64,000 nucleotides of DNA, from the NCBI RefSeq assembly GCF_000255705.1, contig NZ_JH636439.1:1352335-1416334 (forward strand). Reading direction: 5' to 3'. The stretch comes from Zavarzinella formosa DSM 19928. Lineage in GTDB: Bacteria > Planctomycetota > Planctomycetia > Gemmatales > Gemmataceae. The notes beneath the pieces were generated by a model. The model made no database searches. It had not been told where the DNA came from and worked only from the letters and a program-made list of their open reading frames with translations. Shown one piece after another: positions 17,056-26,000 of the stretch. Within the stretch, counting starts at the first letter, position 1; the number at the start of each line of letters is the position of its first letter. A program made the translations under genes and the position numbers.

Positions 17056-18531
17056 ATGCATTCGCGGTCCCGATGGCTGCTTGCGACCCTCACCATTCTC
17101 TCCTTGGTGACGACCCTTCCCGCTGACGAACCGGAACTGGAAGTCGATCTGCCGAACGAGGCATTAAAACGCCCGTTCGCGGAACAGATTCCGATGGTGT
17201 TCGTGAGCCGCGGGCAGAACAAGGCCGAATGGGCGAAACTCCCCAAATTCTTCAACGAACTGACGGAAACAGCCCTCGACCCGCTGACCGGGAAAACTTC
17301 CGAACGCAAGGTCATCAAGATCAAGATGCCGTTGGGGCTGAACGTGGTTCCGACCGTTCCGGGTGAAAACGCGATGACGTTCGCCAAATGGCAGCTTGGC
17401 AAGCAACTCTATTATGATCCGATTCTTTCCAGCGACGGGGCCGTGTCGTGTTCGACCTGCCACACCCCGAAAGCGGGTTTTTCAGATGCATCCAAGACTT
17501 CCAAGGGAATCTCCGGCAGCATTGGCGGGATGAACGCCCCTACTGTGATGAACTCGGCTTTTAACCGCTTCCAGTTCTGGGACGGCCGGGCTGAGTCGCT
17601 GGAAGCGCAATCCCAAGGACCGGTCCAGAACAACGTGGAAATGTTTGACGGCAAGGGGAATCCTTGGAACGAGGCCATCAAGCGGGTTCGCAAGTCGGAA
17701 AAGTACGCCACCTTGTTCGAGAAAGAATTCGGCCACGGAGCCACGCGGGACACGGCCGCCAAGGCCATCGCCACCTACGAACGCACCGTGTTGGTCGGCA
17801 ATTCGATCCAAGACCGGGCCGACGTGGCTGCCCGGACGCGAGCCGAGGAAGAAGAGAACAACAAATTCGATCCGCAACCCAAGGACTACGAGAAAGTGCT
17901 GAGGGAGGCTTTCGCGGCCAAGGACATCCATTCGCTGCAAGCCTTGAATCTTGATCCGGCCGCCGATGCGGGGAAGATTCCCGAAGTCGCCAAGTCAATC
18001 AACAACGGCCGATTGTTGTTCTTCGGGAAGGCCCGTTGCAACAATTGCCATGTGGGGGAGACGTTCACGGATCACACGTTCCATAACCTTGGCGTTGGCG
18101 TGGTGGACGGAAAGATCAAGCCGGGACAGGAAGGCCGCTTCGCCGCCCAACCAATTGGTGCGAAGGATGTTTCCCTTTATGGCGCATTCAAGACCCCGGC
18201 CCTGCGGGGGTTGCTCGCCAGCCGGCCATACATGCACGATGGCGGCGAGAAGACGTTGGAAGAAGTCGTGAATTTTTATGACAAAGGGGGGAACGCCAAT
18301 GAATTCCTCGACCCGAAGATGCGGGACTTTGAAGCCGAAAAGGTGTTCATGATTGCCAACAAGAGCGGAGCGAAATACACCGGCCCCGAGCCGAAGATTT
18401 TCACTCGCGGCGGTTGGCCGGTCATCCCCAAGGTTCTCGGTCTGACCCCCGAAGAGAAGAAAGACCTTGTCACCTACATGCGGGCGTTGGAAGGCGACCC
18501 CATTGACGAAGTTCTTCACAAAGGAAAGTAA
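17056..18531 (+). CDS. Diheme cytochrome c peroxidase (CcpA/MauG family), secreted
   Basis: A 491-residue exported protein. ATG 17056 is preferred over TTG 17041 because it has AAAGG upstream and starts directly at a signal peptide (MHSRSRWLLATLTILSLV, cleavage near LPA-DEP). Two heme c attachment sites are present: C132-S-T-C135-H136 and C328-N-N-C331-H332. The spacing of ~196 residues is typical of bacterial diheme peroxidases. Other family features are GKQLYYDPILS, PTVMNSAFNRFQFWDGRA and the C-terminal FKTPALRGL...PYMHDG stretch, with its conserved Met/His. It would reduce hydrogen peroxide in the periplasm with electrons from a small cytochrome or cupredoxin, or act as a MauG-like oxidase. 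It is followed by a strong terminator. Confidence 0.93.
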   Translation: MHSRSRWLLATLTILSLVTTLPADEPELEVDLPNEALKRPFAEQIPMVFVSRGQNKAEWAKLPKFFNELTETALDPLTGKTSERKVIKIKMPLGLNVVPTVPGENAMTFAKWQLGKQLYYDPILSSDGAVSCSTCHTPKAGFSDASKTSKGISGSIGGMNAPTVMNSAFNRFQFWDGRAESLEAQSQGPVQNNVEMFDGKGNPWNEAIKRVRKSEKYATLFEKEFGHGATRDTAAKAIATYERTVLVGNSIQDRADVAARTRAEEEENNKFDPQPKDYEKVLREAFAAKDIHSLQALNLDPAADAGKIPEVAKSINNGRLLFFGKARCNNCHVGETFTDHTFHNLGVGVVDGKIKPGQEGRFAAQPIGAKDVSLYGAFKTPALRGLLASRPYMHDGGEKTLEEVVNFYDKGGNANEFLDPKMRDFEAEKVFMIANKSGAKYTGPEPKIFTRGGWPVIPKVLGLTPEEKKDLVTYMRALEGDPIDEVLHKGK

Positions 18532-18554
18532 GCCGACAACTATTTTAATGATTG

Positions 18555-18583
18555 AAATACCCCGAAGATTCTTCGGGGTATTT
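18555..18583 (+). terminator. Strong hairpin terminator after the cytochrome c peroxidase gene
   Basis: A perfect 13-bp stem (AAATACCCCGAAG / CTTCGGGGTATTT) closes a 3-nt loop and ends in a T run, 24 bp after the peroxidase stop. It is symmetrical and could work in both directions. Confidence 0.9.
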
Positions 18584-18663
18584 TGGCGGGATGGACTGAA
18601 AGACGGCATTGGGTTTGCTGTAATACCAATCAAGTGCAATCATTCTCAACCGGGAGCCTCAAG

Positions 18664-19155
18664 ATGAGCGAGCGTCACTTCTTCAAGACTCGAATCGATA
18701 TCAAGTCCGATGTCCGCGAGAAAATCGTGGAATTGCTGAACCAACAATTGGCCGACACTTCCGACTTGTTCACGCAAACCAAACAAGCCCATTGGAACGT
18801 GAAAGGAGCGAATTTCATCGCCGTTCACAAAATGTTCGACGAATTTGCCGGACAGATCATCGAACATGTGGATGAAATCGCCGAACGGACCACCGCGTTG
18901 GGTGGCGTCGCGATGGGCACCGCCCGGATGGCGGCCAAGAATTCCCGGCTGCCCGAATATCCCACGGATGCCGTCAATTCCCAACAACACCTGACCGCTC
19001 TGGCTGATCGCTATGCGGCCTTGGCCAAGACGACCCGTGAAGCGATCGACAAGGCTGACGGACTCGGCGACAAATCCACTGCCGACTTGTTCACGTCGAT
19101 CTCCCGCGATCTCGACCAGGCTCTCTGGTTCATCGAAGCCCATTTGCAAGGCTGA
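18664..19155 (+). CDS. dps: Dps-family ferritin-like DNA-protection protein
   Basis: A 163-residue four-helix protein. The start at ATG 18664 has GGGAG upstream. A longer frame from 18583 lacks a ribosome site. The ferroxidase signature is complete: H43 in QAHWNVKG, H55 in IAVHKMFDEF, and D70 and E74 in HVDEIAERTTALGG. Dps forms dodecamers that oxidise Fe(II) with hydrogen peroxide and mineralise it, and many bind DNA in stress. Its position directly after a hydrogen-peroxide-reducing cytochrome peroxidase suggests a shared oxidative-stress theme. However, a strong terminator lies between them, so they are separate transcripts. The N-terminus is short and only weakly basic, so DNA binding is uncertain. 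Confidence 0.94.
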   Translation: MSERHFFKTRIDIKSDVREKIVELLNQQLADTSDLFTQTKQAHWNVKGANFIAVHKMFDEFAGQIIEHVDEIAERTTALGGVAMGTARMAAKNSRLPEYPTDAVNSQQHLTALADRYAALAKTTREAIDKADGLGDKSTADLFTSISRDLDQALWFIEAHLQG

Positions 19156-19177
19156 TGTTCCGAAGATTGAATAGAAA

Positions 19178-19235
19178 CAACCCCTTGCGTCTTTCCGAGT
19201 GATTCCCACAATCACCGAAGACACAGGGGTTTTTT
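19178..19235 (+). terminator. Terminator after dps
   Basis: ACCCCTTGCGTCTTTC and GAAGACACAGGGGT pair with a single-base bulge around a long loop. The stem is followed by six T. It lies between dps and the yceH-like gene. Confidence 0.75.
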
Positions 19236-19255
19236 CGTTTCTTAAGGTTAATCGT

Positions 19256-19969
19256 ATGCCGGAACCGTTCTCTCCGATGGAACGTCGCATCTTGGGTGTG
19301 TTGGTTGAGAAGGCCATGACGGCCGCGACTTCCGAACCGCTGACTCTCAATGCCGTCGTCGTCGGCAGCAATCAAAAATCAAACCGCGACCCGCTGGTGA
19401 ACTACGAAGAACCGGAGGTTGATGAGGCCCTCACGCAACTCGCGCGCAAGGGGTTGGTGTTCCGGCAAACCGGTGGCCGCACCGACCGCTGGCGGCACAA
19501 CCTGTACGATGCGTGGAAACTCACCAAGCCTGAAGTAGCCTTGATGGCTGAGTTGCTCCTTCGGGGACCGCAAACCGCCGCCGAGGCCCGGACGCGGGCC
19601 TCGCGGATGGAGACCGTTGATAGCGAAGAACTGCCGGAGTTCTTAAGAAATTTGGTTGAACGTGGAATGGTTGTCTGGATTACCCCCGAGGCCCGGCGCG
19701 GGGCAATTCTGACCCACGGTTTCCACACGCCCAACGAACTTCATGCCATCCGTCAGCGGCACCCGGTCAGCGGCCTTGCCCCGGAGCCGGAAACCCCGCC
19801 GCCAACGCCGAGAACCGTGACCGCCCCGGTTGCCGAGATTGTCAAACCCGATCCCCGGTTGGACGAAGCGATTGCCCAGATTGCCCAATTGCGGGAGACG
19901 GTAAACCGGTTGGAGAAACAGCTTGTGGATCTACACGCCAATCTGGGGGTGCCACTGGCGGGTTCATGA
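19256..19969 (+). CDS. YceH-family (DUF480) protein
   Basis: 237 residues from ATG 19256 (AAGG upstream). A longer frame begins inside the preceding terminator and is rejected. The N-terminal half is the conserved DUF480/YceH double winged-helix (ERRILGVLVEKAMTAATSEP, LTLNAVVVGSNQKSNRDP, ALTQLARKGLV, LTKPEVALMAELLLRGPQTAAEARTRASRM). The C-terminus carries a Pro-rich linker and a short coiled coil (IAQLRETVNRLEKQLVDLHANLG) that many homologues share. The family is widespread and structurally known but lacks a defined function. The winged helices hint at nucleic-acid or protein binding. It appears to be transcribed alone. Confidence 0.9.
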   Translation: MPEPFSPMERRILGVLVEKAMTAATSEPLTLNAVVVGSNQKSNRDPLVNYEEPEVDEALTQLARKGLVFRQTGGRTDRWRHNLYDAWKLTKPEVALMAELLLRGPQTAAEARTRASRMETVDSEELPEFLRNLVERGMVVWITPEARRGAILTHGFHTPNELHAIRQRHPVSGLAPEPETPPPTPRTVTAPVAEIVKPDPRLDEAIAQIAQLRETVNRLEKQLVDLHANLGVPLAGS

Positions 19970-19985
19970 AAACGCGCGCAAGACA

Positions 19986-20050
19986 GGCGGGTTTTTAACG
20001 TATCTATTTCATCAACCCGCCGGAAAAAGCCGACAAACTTTTTCCGGCGG
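19986..20050 (+). terminator. Two overlapping hairpins after the yceH-like gene
   Basis: Hairpin 1 pairs GGCGGGTT (19986-19993) with AACCCGCC (20014-20021). Hairpin 2 is a perfect 13-bp stem, CCGCCGGAAAAAG (20017-20029) with CTTTTTCCGGCGG (20038-20050), and an 8-nt loop. They share bases 20017-20021 and cannot form together. Hairpin 2 is strong but has no T run after it. A plain terminator is the simplest reading. A switch controlling the next gene is possible. Confidence 0.6.
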
Positions 20051-20106
20051 ATTAGGAAATTCAAGCCGACAGCCAGGGATTGGCGAGACAGGGCAGGGAG
20101 GCCACC

Positions 20107-20799
20107 ATGACAAGCCGACGCACTTCCGATGAGGTTTCCTATCTTGACGAACGCTCCCAAACGGACACGGAAGTGTTGACGCTCGGGAATGCGGGCCATC
20201 ATCAAGAAAATCTCCCCAAAAGTCGCCGCCGTCAAGCCGAACCTTCCTCGGGGGACGAACGCATCTCTCTCTTCTGGCGTGTCTTTGGCGGGACCATCTT
20301 CAGCATTGTCGCCCTGGCGTTGGTGACGGTTTACAACAATCTGAATGCGACGATCACTGAATTGCGAAACGAAGTTTCTCGGGCCAACGAAGCCCGTTCG
20401 GAACTGGTCAAGAAGGAAGAATTCAACAGCCGCACGCAAAGTTTTTGGAACAAGTTACAGGAAGTGCAAGAACTCCGAGGCATGTTGACCGGAATGAAAG
20501 ATCAGATGGGCGGGTTGACGGAAAACCGCTCCGAGCAGAAGTCAATGATCGAACGGGTTTCGGTCTTCGAGCAACGGTTGAAGTCGGCGGAAGAGCAACA
20601 CAAAACCCTCAGCCAGACCCAGTCGATGATCTATGGGTTGGAACAAAAACTCGCCGCCCGCGAGGCTCAAAACAAATCGCTGGAGGATGATCGCAAGGAC
20701 TTGTGCAAGCAAGTCCTCGAATTGCGGGAACGGCTCGCCAAGCTCGAAACGATGGTTGATTACAAACCGATGTCAAAGATTCCCGCCAGCAAAGACTAA
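20107..20799 (+). CDS. Membrane-anchored coiled-coil protein
   Basis: 230 residues from ATG 20107, which sits behind GGGAGG. I do not recognise a family. Residues 1-50 are polar and probably cytoplasmic. One membrane helix follows at ~53-76 (LFWRVFGGTIFSIVALALVTVY). The rest is a long heptad-rich coiled coil (~77-215), rich in Glu, Gln, Lys and Arg, with ITELRNEVSRANEARSELV and VLELRERLAKLETMV segments. The likely topology is a single-pass anchor with an extracytoplasmic rod. It may be an envelope scaffold or spacer, but this is a guess from shape only. It lies directly upstream of the hydrolase-RNase gene with a 60-bp gap. Confidence 0.7.
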   Translation: MTSRRTSDEVSYLDERSQTDTEVLTLGNAGHHQENLPKSRRRQAEPSSGDERISLFWRVFGGTIFSIVALALVTVYNNLNATITELRNEVSRANEARSELVKKEEFNSRTQSFWNKLQEVQELRGMLTGMKDQMGGLTENRSEQKSMIERVSVFEQRLKSAEEQHKTLSQTQSMIYGLEQKLAAREAQNKSLEDDRKDLCKQVLELRERLAKLETMVDYKPMSKIPASKD

Positions 20800-20859
20800 T
20801 CCGTTCTTGATTCGGTAACTAGAATTCCCCGCAGACTCTCCCCTTTGCGGAGTTTGCGG

Positions 20860-21954
20860 ATGCGTCATTTGATCATTTCGGTTCTCAGTCTGCTGTTCGT
20901 CACCTCCGTTGCGTCGGCGGAAATCGTCGCCAAAAACATCGAATATAAACACGGCCCGGTCGCACTGGAAGCCGTCCTTATTCACGACAACGCCTCGGCC
21001 GCCAAGCGTCCGGGAGTGTTGCTCGTATCCGAGTTGGGGGCGGCCCATGCGGATGCCCGTGTCAAGGCCGCTCAAATCGCCCGGATAGGTTACGCGGTTC
21101 TCAGCGTCGATCTGTATGGCAAAGGCGTGCTGCCTAAAGACGGCAAAGACGCGGCGACAAAGCTCGGCCTCGGCGGCAAAGACCGGGCTTTGGTGCGTGC
21201 CCGGATGGCGGCGGCCGTCGAACTCTGTGCGAAAATCCCCCAGATTGATTCCAAGAAATTGGCCGGTGTCGGATACGGTGTCGGCGGGCTGGCTCTTCTG
21301 GAACTGGCCCGTTCTGGCGGCGAGTTGGAAGGCATCGTTTGCATCCATTGCGATCTGTCAGCCATCGGGAATGATGCCAAGAAAATTGGCTGTTCCGTGC
21401 TGGTAATCGTCGGTTCCGAAGACCCGCTGGTTCCGGGGGGCAAGCTTGCCGCCTTCGAGGAAGAAATGCGGGCCGGGGGCGTCGACTGGCAAATGCTTCG
21501 GTTGGGTGGAGTAGCCGGAGAATTCACCAACCCCAAGGCTGGGCGTGACCTCAAGACCGGCCGGGCCTACGATGCCGACGCCGACCAACGGGCCAACGAT
21601 TCGATCAAAACCTTCCTTGCGGAGATGTTTGTCCCCGCCACGAAAAGCCCCGCTGTTCCGGTGGCAAAAGGTCCGGTGGCGCCGAAGGGTGTGCCGGACA
21701 AGGCGATGAAAATGCTCGCCCATGTCGATCAGCATGGCGATGCCCCGGATGGTTACGAAGGGGGCCGGACATTCGGCAACTTTGAAAAACGCCTCCCCGC
21801 CGACGACAAGGGCCGCAAAATCAAGTACCGGGAATGGGATGTTAATCCATTGCGCCCCGGCGTCAATCGCGGACCGGAACGGTTGGTCACCGGGTCGGAT
21901 GGCAGCGCGTATTTCACGGACGACCATTATTCCACCTTCAAAAAGATCCGCTGA
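20860..21954 (+). CDS. Exported dienelactone-hydrolase-like pseudoenzyme fused to barnase-type ribonuclease
   Basis: 364 residues from ATG 20860 (GGAG 7 nt upstream; a TTG at 20845 is less likely). Residues 1-20 are a signal peptide ending in SVASA. Residues ~22-257 match the dienelactone hydrolase fold. The nucleophile elbow GYCFGG reads G138-YGVGG, with Gly140 in place of Cys/Ser, and the usual His before the FTNP loop is Gly220. Only Asp188 of the triad remains. After a Pro/Ala/Lys linker (~258-277), residues ~278-364 match barnase/RNase Sa, with the Glu73, Arg83, Arg87 and His102 equivalents present as E325 (YREWDVN), R337, R341 (ERLVTG) and H356 (DDHYSTFKKIR). The RNase therefore looks active. 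A barstar-like gene follows after 31 bp. Confidence 0.88.
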   Translation: MRHLIISVLSLLFVTSVASAEIVAKNIEYKHGPVALEAVLIHDNASAAKRPGVLLVSELGAAHADARVKAAQIARIGYAVLSVDLYGKGVLPKDGKDAATKLGLGGKDRALVRARMAAAVELCAKIPQIDSKKLAGVGYGVGGLALLELARSGGELEGIVCIHCDLSAIGNDAKKIGCSVLVIVGSEDPLVPGGKLAAFEEEMRAGGVDWQMLRLGGVAGEFTNPKAGRDLKTGRAYDADADQRANDSIKTFLAEMFVPATKSPAVPVAKGPVAPKGVPDKAMKMLAHVDQHGDAPDGYEGGRTFGNFEKRLPADDKGRKIKYREWDVNPLRPGVNRGPERLVTGSDGSAYFTDDHYSTFKKIR

Positions 21955-21985
21955 CCTGATCGGTCCATCTCACGGAGAATCTCCG

Positions 21986-22321
21986 ATGCTCATCCTCAAA
22001 ATCGACACCCGCCGGATCATTGATGCCGCCAGTTTTCACGACGTGTTGCAGGAAACCTTCGGGTTCCCCGACACCTACGGTCGAAACTTGGATGCCCTTG
22101 CCGATTCGCTCACTCACTTGGACGACCCCTCGGCGAAGATGTCCGCCGTGAATGTCTCCTCCGGCGAACACGTCACTCTGGTGTTGAACTACGCGGAAGC
22201 CTTCTCCCTGAAACGGCCTGTTTTGTGGGAACAATTGCTCGACGTGGTCGCCTTCGTGAACTGGCGGCGGATTGAAAAGAACCAGTCACCGGTGATTTGT
22301 CTGGCTTATCACCGTCATTGA
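21986..22321 (+). CDS. Barstar-family ribonuclease inhibitor
   Basis: 111 residues from ATG 21986 with GGAG 8 nt upstream. The core FPDTYGRNLDALADSLTHL (residues 27-45) matches the barstar segment YYGENLDALWDCLTGW. The two acidic residues that plug the barnase active site (Asp35 and Asp39 in barstar) are D36 and D40 here, while barstar Trp38 is Ala39. There is no signal peptide, so the inhibitor stays in the cytoplasm, as barstar does, to protect the producer from unexported enzyme. It lies 31 bp after the RNase-fusion gene, in one operon. It is ~20 residues longer than barstar at the C-terminus (FVNWRRIEKNQSPVICLAY). Cognate pairing is inferred from position and the family. Confidence 0.9.
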   Translation: MLILKIDTRRIIDAASFHDVLQETFGFPDTYGRNLDALADSLTHLDDPSAKMSAVNVSSGEHVTLVLNYAEAFSLKRPVLWEQLLDVVAFVNWRRIEKNQSPVICLAYHRH

Positions 22322-22420
22322 AGATCAGGAAGTTTCGAGCCATCGGACGAATATTCCCCAGAAATTTAACGATGAATCAATCCCGCCGCCATCGGCTCCC
22401 GTCAAAAGGGTAACGGAACC

Positions 22421-22990
22421 ATGAGCAATCCCGGCACGGGCCAGACCTTGGATCGACCCCCGGTGACGCCCGAACCCGTCCGCCCGGCTCCCGGCGAATG
22501 GGGCGACATCCTCACACATGCCTTCAACGACATGCGGGATGAGTTGCTCAGCACGTTGGTTTACGTGCTCGGGGATCGGGATGCCGCTCAGGATGCCGCC
22601 CAGGATGCCTTCTTAAAATGCTGGCGGTCCCGCGAATCGTTGCCGGACGTGCTCAATATCCGGGCGTGGATTTTCCGCGTCGGTTTGAACACGGCCAAGG
22701 ACATGCAGCGGTCCGCCTGGAACCGTCGGGCCAGACCCTTTGCCGGGGACGAAAACATGCTCATGGGACGCGAGACAACAGTGAGTTCGGCCATTGAAGA
22801 ACAGGAAGACCTGAGCCGTCTTCGCCAAGCCATCACCGAATTGAGAACCGAAGAGAAGGAAGTCTTTTTGTTGCGCCAGAACGGCGGCTTCACCTACGAG
22901 CAGATCGCGGAAATACGCCATTCTCCCGTGGGAACCGTGAAAACCCAGATGCGCTCTGCTCTCCAGAAACTACGTAAAGTCCTTGCCTGA
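22421..22990 (+). CDS. ECF-type RNA polymerase sigma factor
   Basis: 189 residues with the two regions of group-IV sigma factors. Region 2 is at ~40-105 (LSTLVYVLGDRDAAQDAAQD, AFLKCWRSRESLPDVLNIRAW, then IFRVGLNTAKDMQRS). Region 4 is at ~130-185 (LRTEEKEVFLLRQNGGFTYE, QIAEIRHSPVGTVKTQMRSA). It would direct RNA polymerase to a small regulon. It sits 67 bp upstream of a giant alpha-2-macroglobulin gene whose N-terminus resembles an anti-sigma domain. This is the classical arrangement of a sigma factor and its membrane-bound regulator. Many ECF factors drive their own operon, but no matching promoter pair could be verified by eye. Confidence 0.93.
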   Translation: MSNPGTGQTLDRPPVTPEPVRPAPGEWGDILTHAFNDMRDELLSTLVYVLGDRDAAQDAAQDAFLKCWRSRESLPDVLNIRAWIFRVGLNTAKDMQRSAWNRRARPFAGDENMLMGRETTVSSAIEEQEDLSRLRQAITELRTEEKEVFLLRQNGGFTYEQIAEIRHSPVGTVKTQMRSALQKLRKVLA

Positions 22991-23057
22991 AGACCTCCCG
23001 TCTTCGCAGACTCTCTTACCTGAATCCAACATCGATCTCCAATTGGCGGATCATTCC

Positions 23058-26000
23058 ATGAGTGTTCCCATGCCCGATCGCGAACGATTTCAAGCCTTGA
23101 TGCTTGAACACGTGTATGGTTTGCTCGACGACAAGGACCGTCTCGAACTCGAAGCCTATCTGGCCACCCCGGAGGGGGCCGAACTCGCCCGCGAAAGCGA
23201 AAAATGGCAGGCCCGGCTCGCCGGCGCGGCCAAAGACGCCCACCCGCAGGTGACGTTCCAAGTCCCCGCCAGCCCCGCGGTTCCGCCAATCCGGCACGCT
23301 GTCCCCGCAACAACTGCAACTCCAAGACCAACGATGGCGGGTGTTTGGCAACGCTGGGCCTTGGCGGCCAGTGTGCTGGTGGTGGCCTGTCTGGGCGTCC
23401 CGGCGGCCACCCAGTTCACCGGATGGTACTTCCAGAAGCAAGAAGTCCTGCAAGCGCAGCAGAAGGTTGGGGAGGCAGACCGGCTTCTGGCCGAGGCACG
23501 CCAGGAATCCAAGTCTCGCACCGAAGCTGTCGAGAAGGCCGCCAAGGAGGCCGAGACGGCGCAGGCCGAACTGGTTAAGAACTACCAAGACGCGATTTTC
23601 TCGGCCCGGAAGTCCATCGAGCAAAAGGACTTCATGGTGCAACTCTCGGGTCCGGCCCGCATTCAGCCGGGTGCCCCGAACGAGTGGCGAATCCAGACAC
23701 TCAACAAACAAGGCGGCTACACCCTTCCCAAGAAGCTGGAAGTGGTGATGCGAGACCAGAACAACCGCGAATTGCTTCGGGAAACACATGACAAACCACA
23801 GGCCCCGTCAACGCTGAAACTCCCCACGAGTTTCTGGGAAGGAGTGAAGCCCGGCTCCGAATTGTTCTTGGAGGTGGTCGCCTACAACGAAGACAATCAT
23901 AAGAGCGTTTTGGCCGAGAAGGTGCCGTTGGCCCGGTCGGTTTTCGTCACGCATTTGGCGACGGACAAGCCCCTTTACAAAAAGGGCGAGGTTGTCCATT
24001 TCCGCTCGCTCACACTGGACCGGGCGACCTTCCTGCCGCCGGACCATGACACTTTTTTGAAGTTTCGGCTTCGAGATCCCGCGTCGGCGGTTGTCGAACT
24101 GGACAACGGCAACGGTCGGGTGATGGACGGTTTGAAACCCCTTCTCGGGCCGGATCGCAAGCCGGTGCGCGGCATCGGCATCGGCGACTATGAAATCCCC
24201 GACGAAACTGCTGGGGGAGAATATGCCCTCGAAGTATGGGAAATTAACGAGCAAACTCGCGCGGAATCACTTCTCGCCACCCGCAAGTTTATTGTGAACT
24301 CCTATGTGACCGATGTGTTTGAAAAGAAACTGGAGTTCGACGGCAAATCCTACGGGGCCAACGATTGGGTGCAAGCCCGGCTGGAAGCCTCCCGCACGGC
24401 GGGCGGAGCCTTGGTTGACGGCCGGGCGAACATCGTCGCCAGTGTCGAGGGGGTTCCGTTTTACAATGAGGGCAATGTTCGCTTCAATTCCAAGGGTGTG
24501 TTAAACATCCGCTTCAAACTGCCGGGGAATGTGGGCAACGGCAATGCCTCCCTTGCCGTCACCGTCATCGACGGCGGCCAACCGGAAACCATTGTTCGTC
24601 CGATCCCGGTGATCGGCAAAAATCTCAACGTCGAGTTCTTCCCCGAAGGCGGGGACTTGGTTGAGGGAGTTTCTTCGCGGGTTTATGTGCAAGTCCGCAC
24701 GCCGCAAGGCAAACCGGCGGACCTCAAGGGACAGATCACCGATGGCAAGGACAAGGTCGCCGATGTGGCCACCCTCACGGATGCGGAACATCCCGGTGTG
24801 AACCGCGGGCAGGGTGTGTTTGTTTTCACTCCGCTGGCCGGGAAAAAATATTTCCTGAAAGTCGAAACACCCGGCACGATCGAGCCGCCCGCGAAAGAAG
24901 GATTCCCGCTTCCGGCCGCCAAGGCCGACGGGGTGATCCTCACGGCTGCCGATGCGGTGACGGAACGGGGCGACCCAATCCGGCTCAAACTGCAAGTTGG
25001 CCAGGGGACAAAAACTCTCCAAGTCGGGGCGTATGCCCGTGGCCGGCTCATCGAACACAAACGAATCGAAGTGGTGGCCGGAAAGCCGGCGGATGTGCAA
25101 CTTCAGGGAGATGAAAAACTTGGCGGCGTGACCCGGATCACCGTGTTTGAAGAACCGGCCAAGGCGGGCGAGGGCCGGGCGAATCTGATTCCCCGAGCCG
25201 AGCGTTTGGTTTATCGCAAACCGGCCGAACAGCTTCACATTGGAGTGAATCCGGACAAAACACGCTATTCACCAGCGGGCAAGGTCAGCTTGGAACTCTC
25301 GTCTGTCAACGAGAAGGAAGTCGCCGCCCCGGCGGTCCTGATGGTGGCCGTGGTGAATCAAAGCGTAATCACGATGGCGGACAACAAGACAGATCGCCTG
25401 ATGCCGACGCAATTCCTGATCGCCGGTGATGTGAAGAACCCCGGTGAATTGGAACACGCGGACTTCCTGCTGACCGAACATCCGAAGGCGGCCGTGGCCC
25501 TCGATCTTCTGTTGGGCACCCAGGGCTGGCGGCGATTCGCCGAGCAGAACATTCCGGCGGCCAAACCGGAAGACCGATCCGAAGTGGAGCGGATGCTTGT
25601 CTCGAACGGTCAACGCACCCAAGCTCCGGTTGATCTTTATCACATGGAAGAACGGCGGGTGAATTCCGAATTCCAGCCCAAACTGGAAGAAGTCGCCCTG
25701 CGAGCCAACGAGGCTGATGAAAAGCAGGCGGAATTCTTTGGCAACGAAGCACCCGCCTTGGCGGCAAAAGTTCAATCGGCCGAAACAACCCGAACCCTTC
25801 GAGAAGACGAACGTTCGCGGGCCTCGGCCGAGCTTTTTGAGTTTGAAACAAGGTTCGGTCAAGTCCGCTCGATGGCCATGCCAGTGTTTCTGATCGCCGT
25901 CATGTGTCTGGCCATTGGAGCGGTGATTCTCTCCATCCGGCAACAAGCTGGTCGTCGGGCGATGTTCCATGCGACAGCCGTCGCAAGCCTTGCAATTGCC

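Noticed and set aside
18555-18583. 13-bp palindrome as an operator for dps
   Set aside because: A 3-nt loop, flanking A/T runs and position just after a stop fit an intrinsic terminator better.
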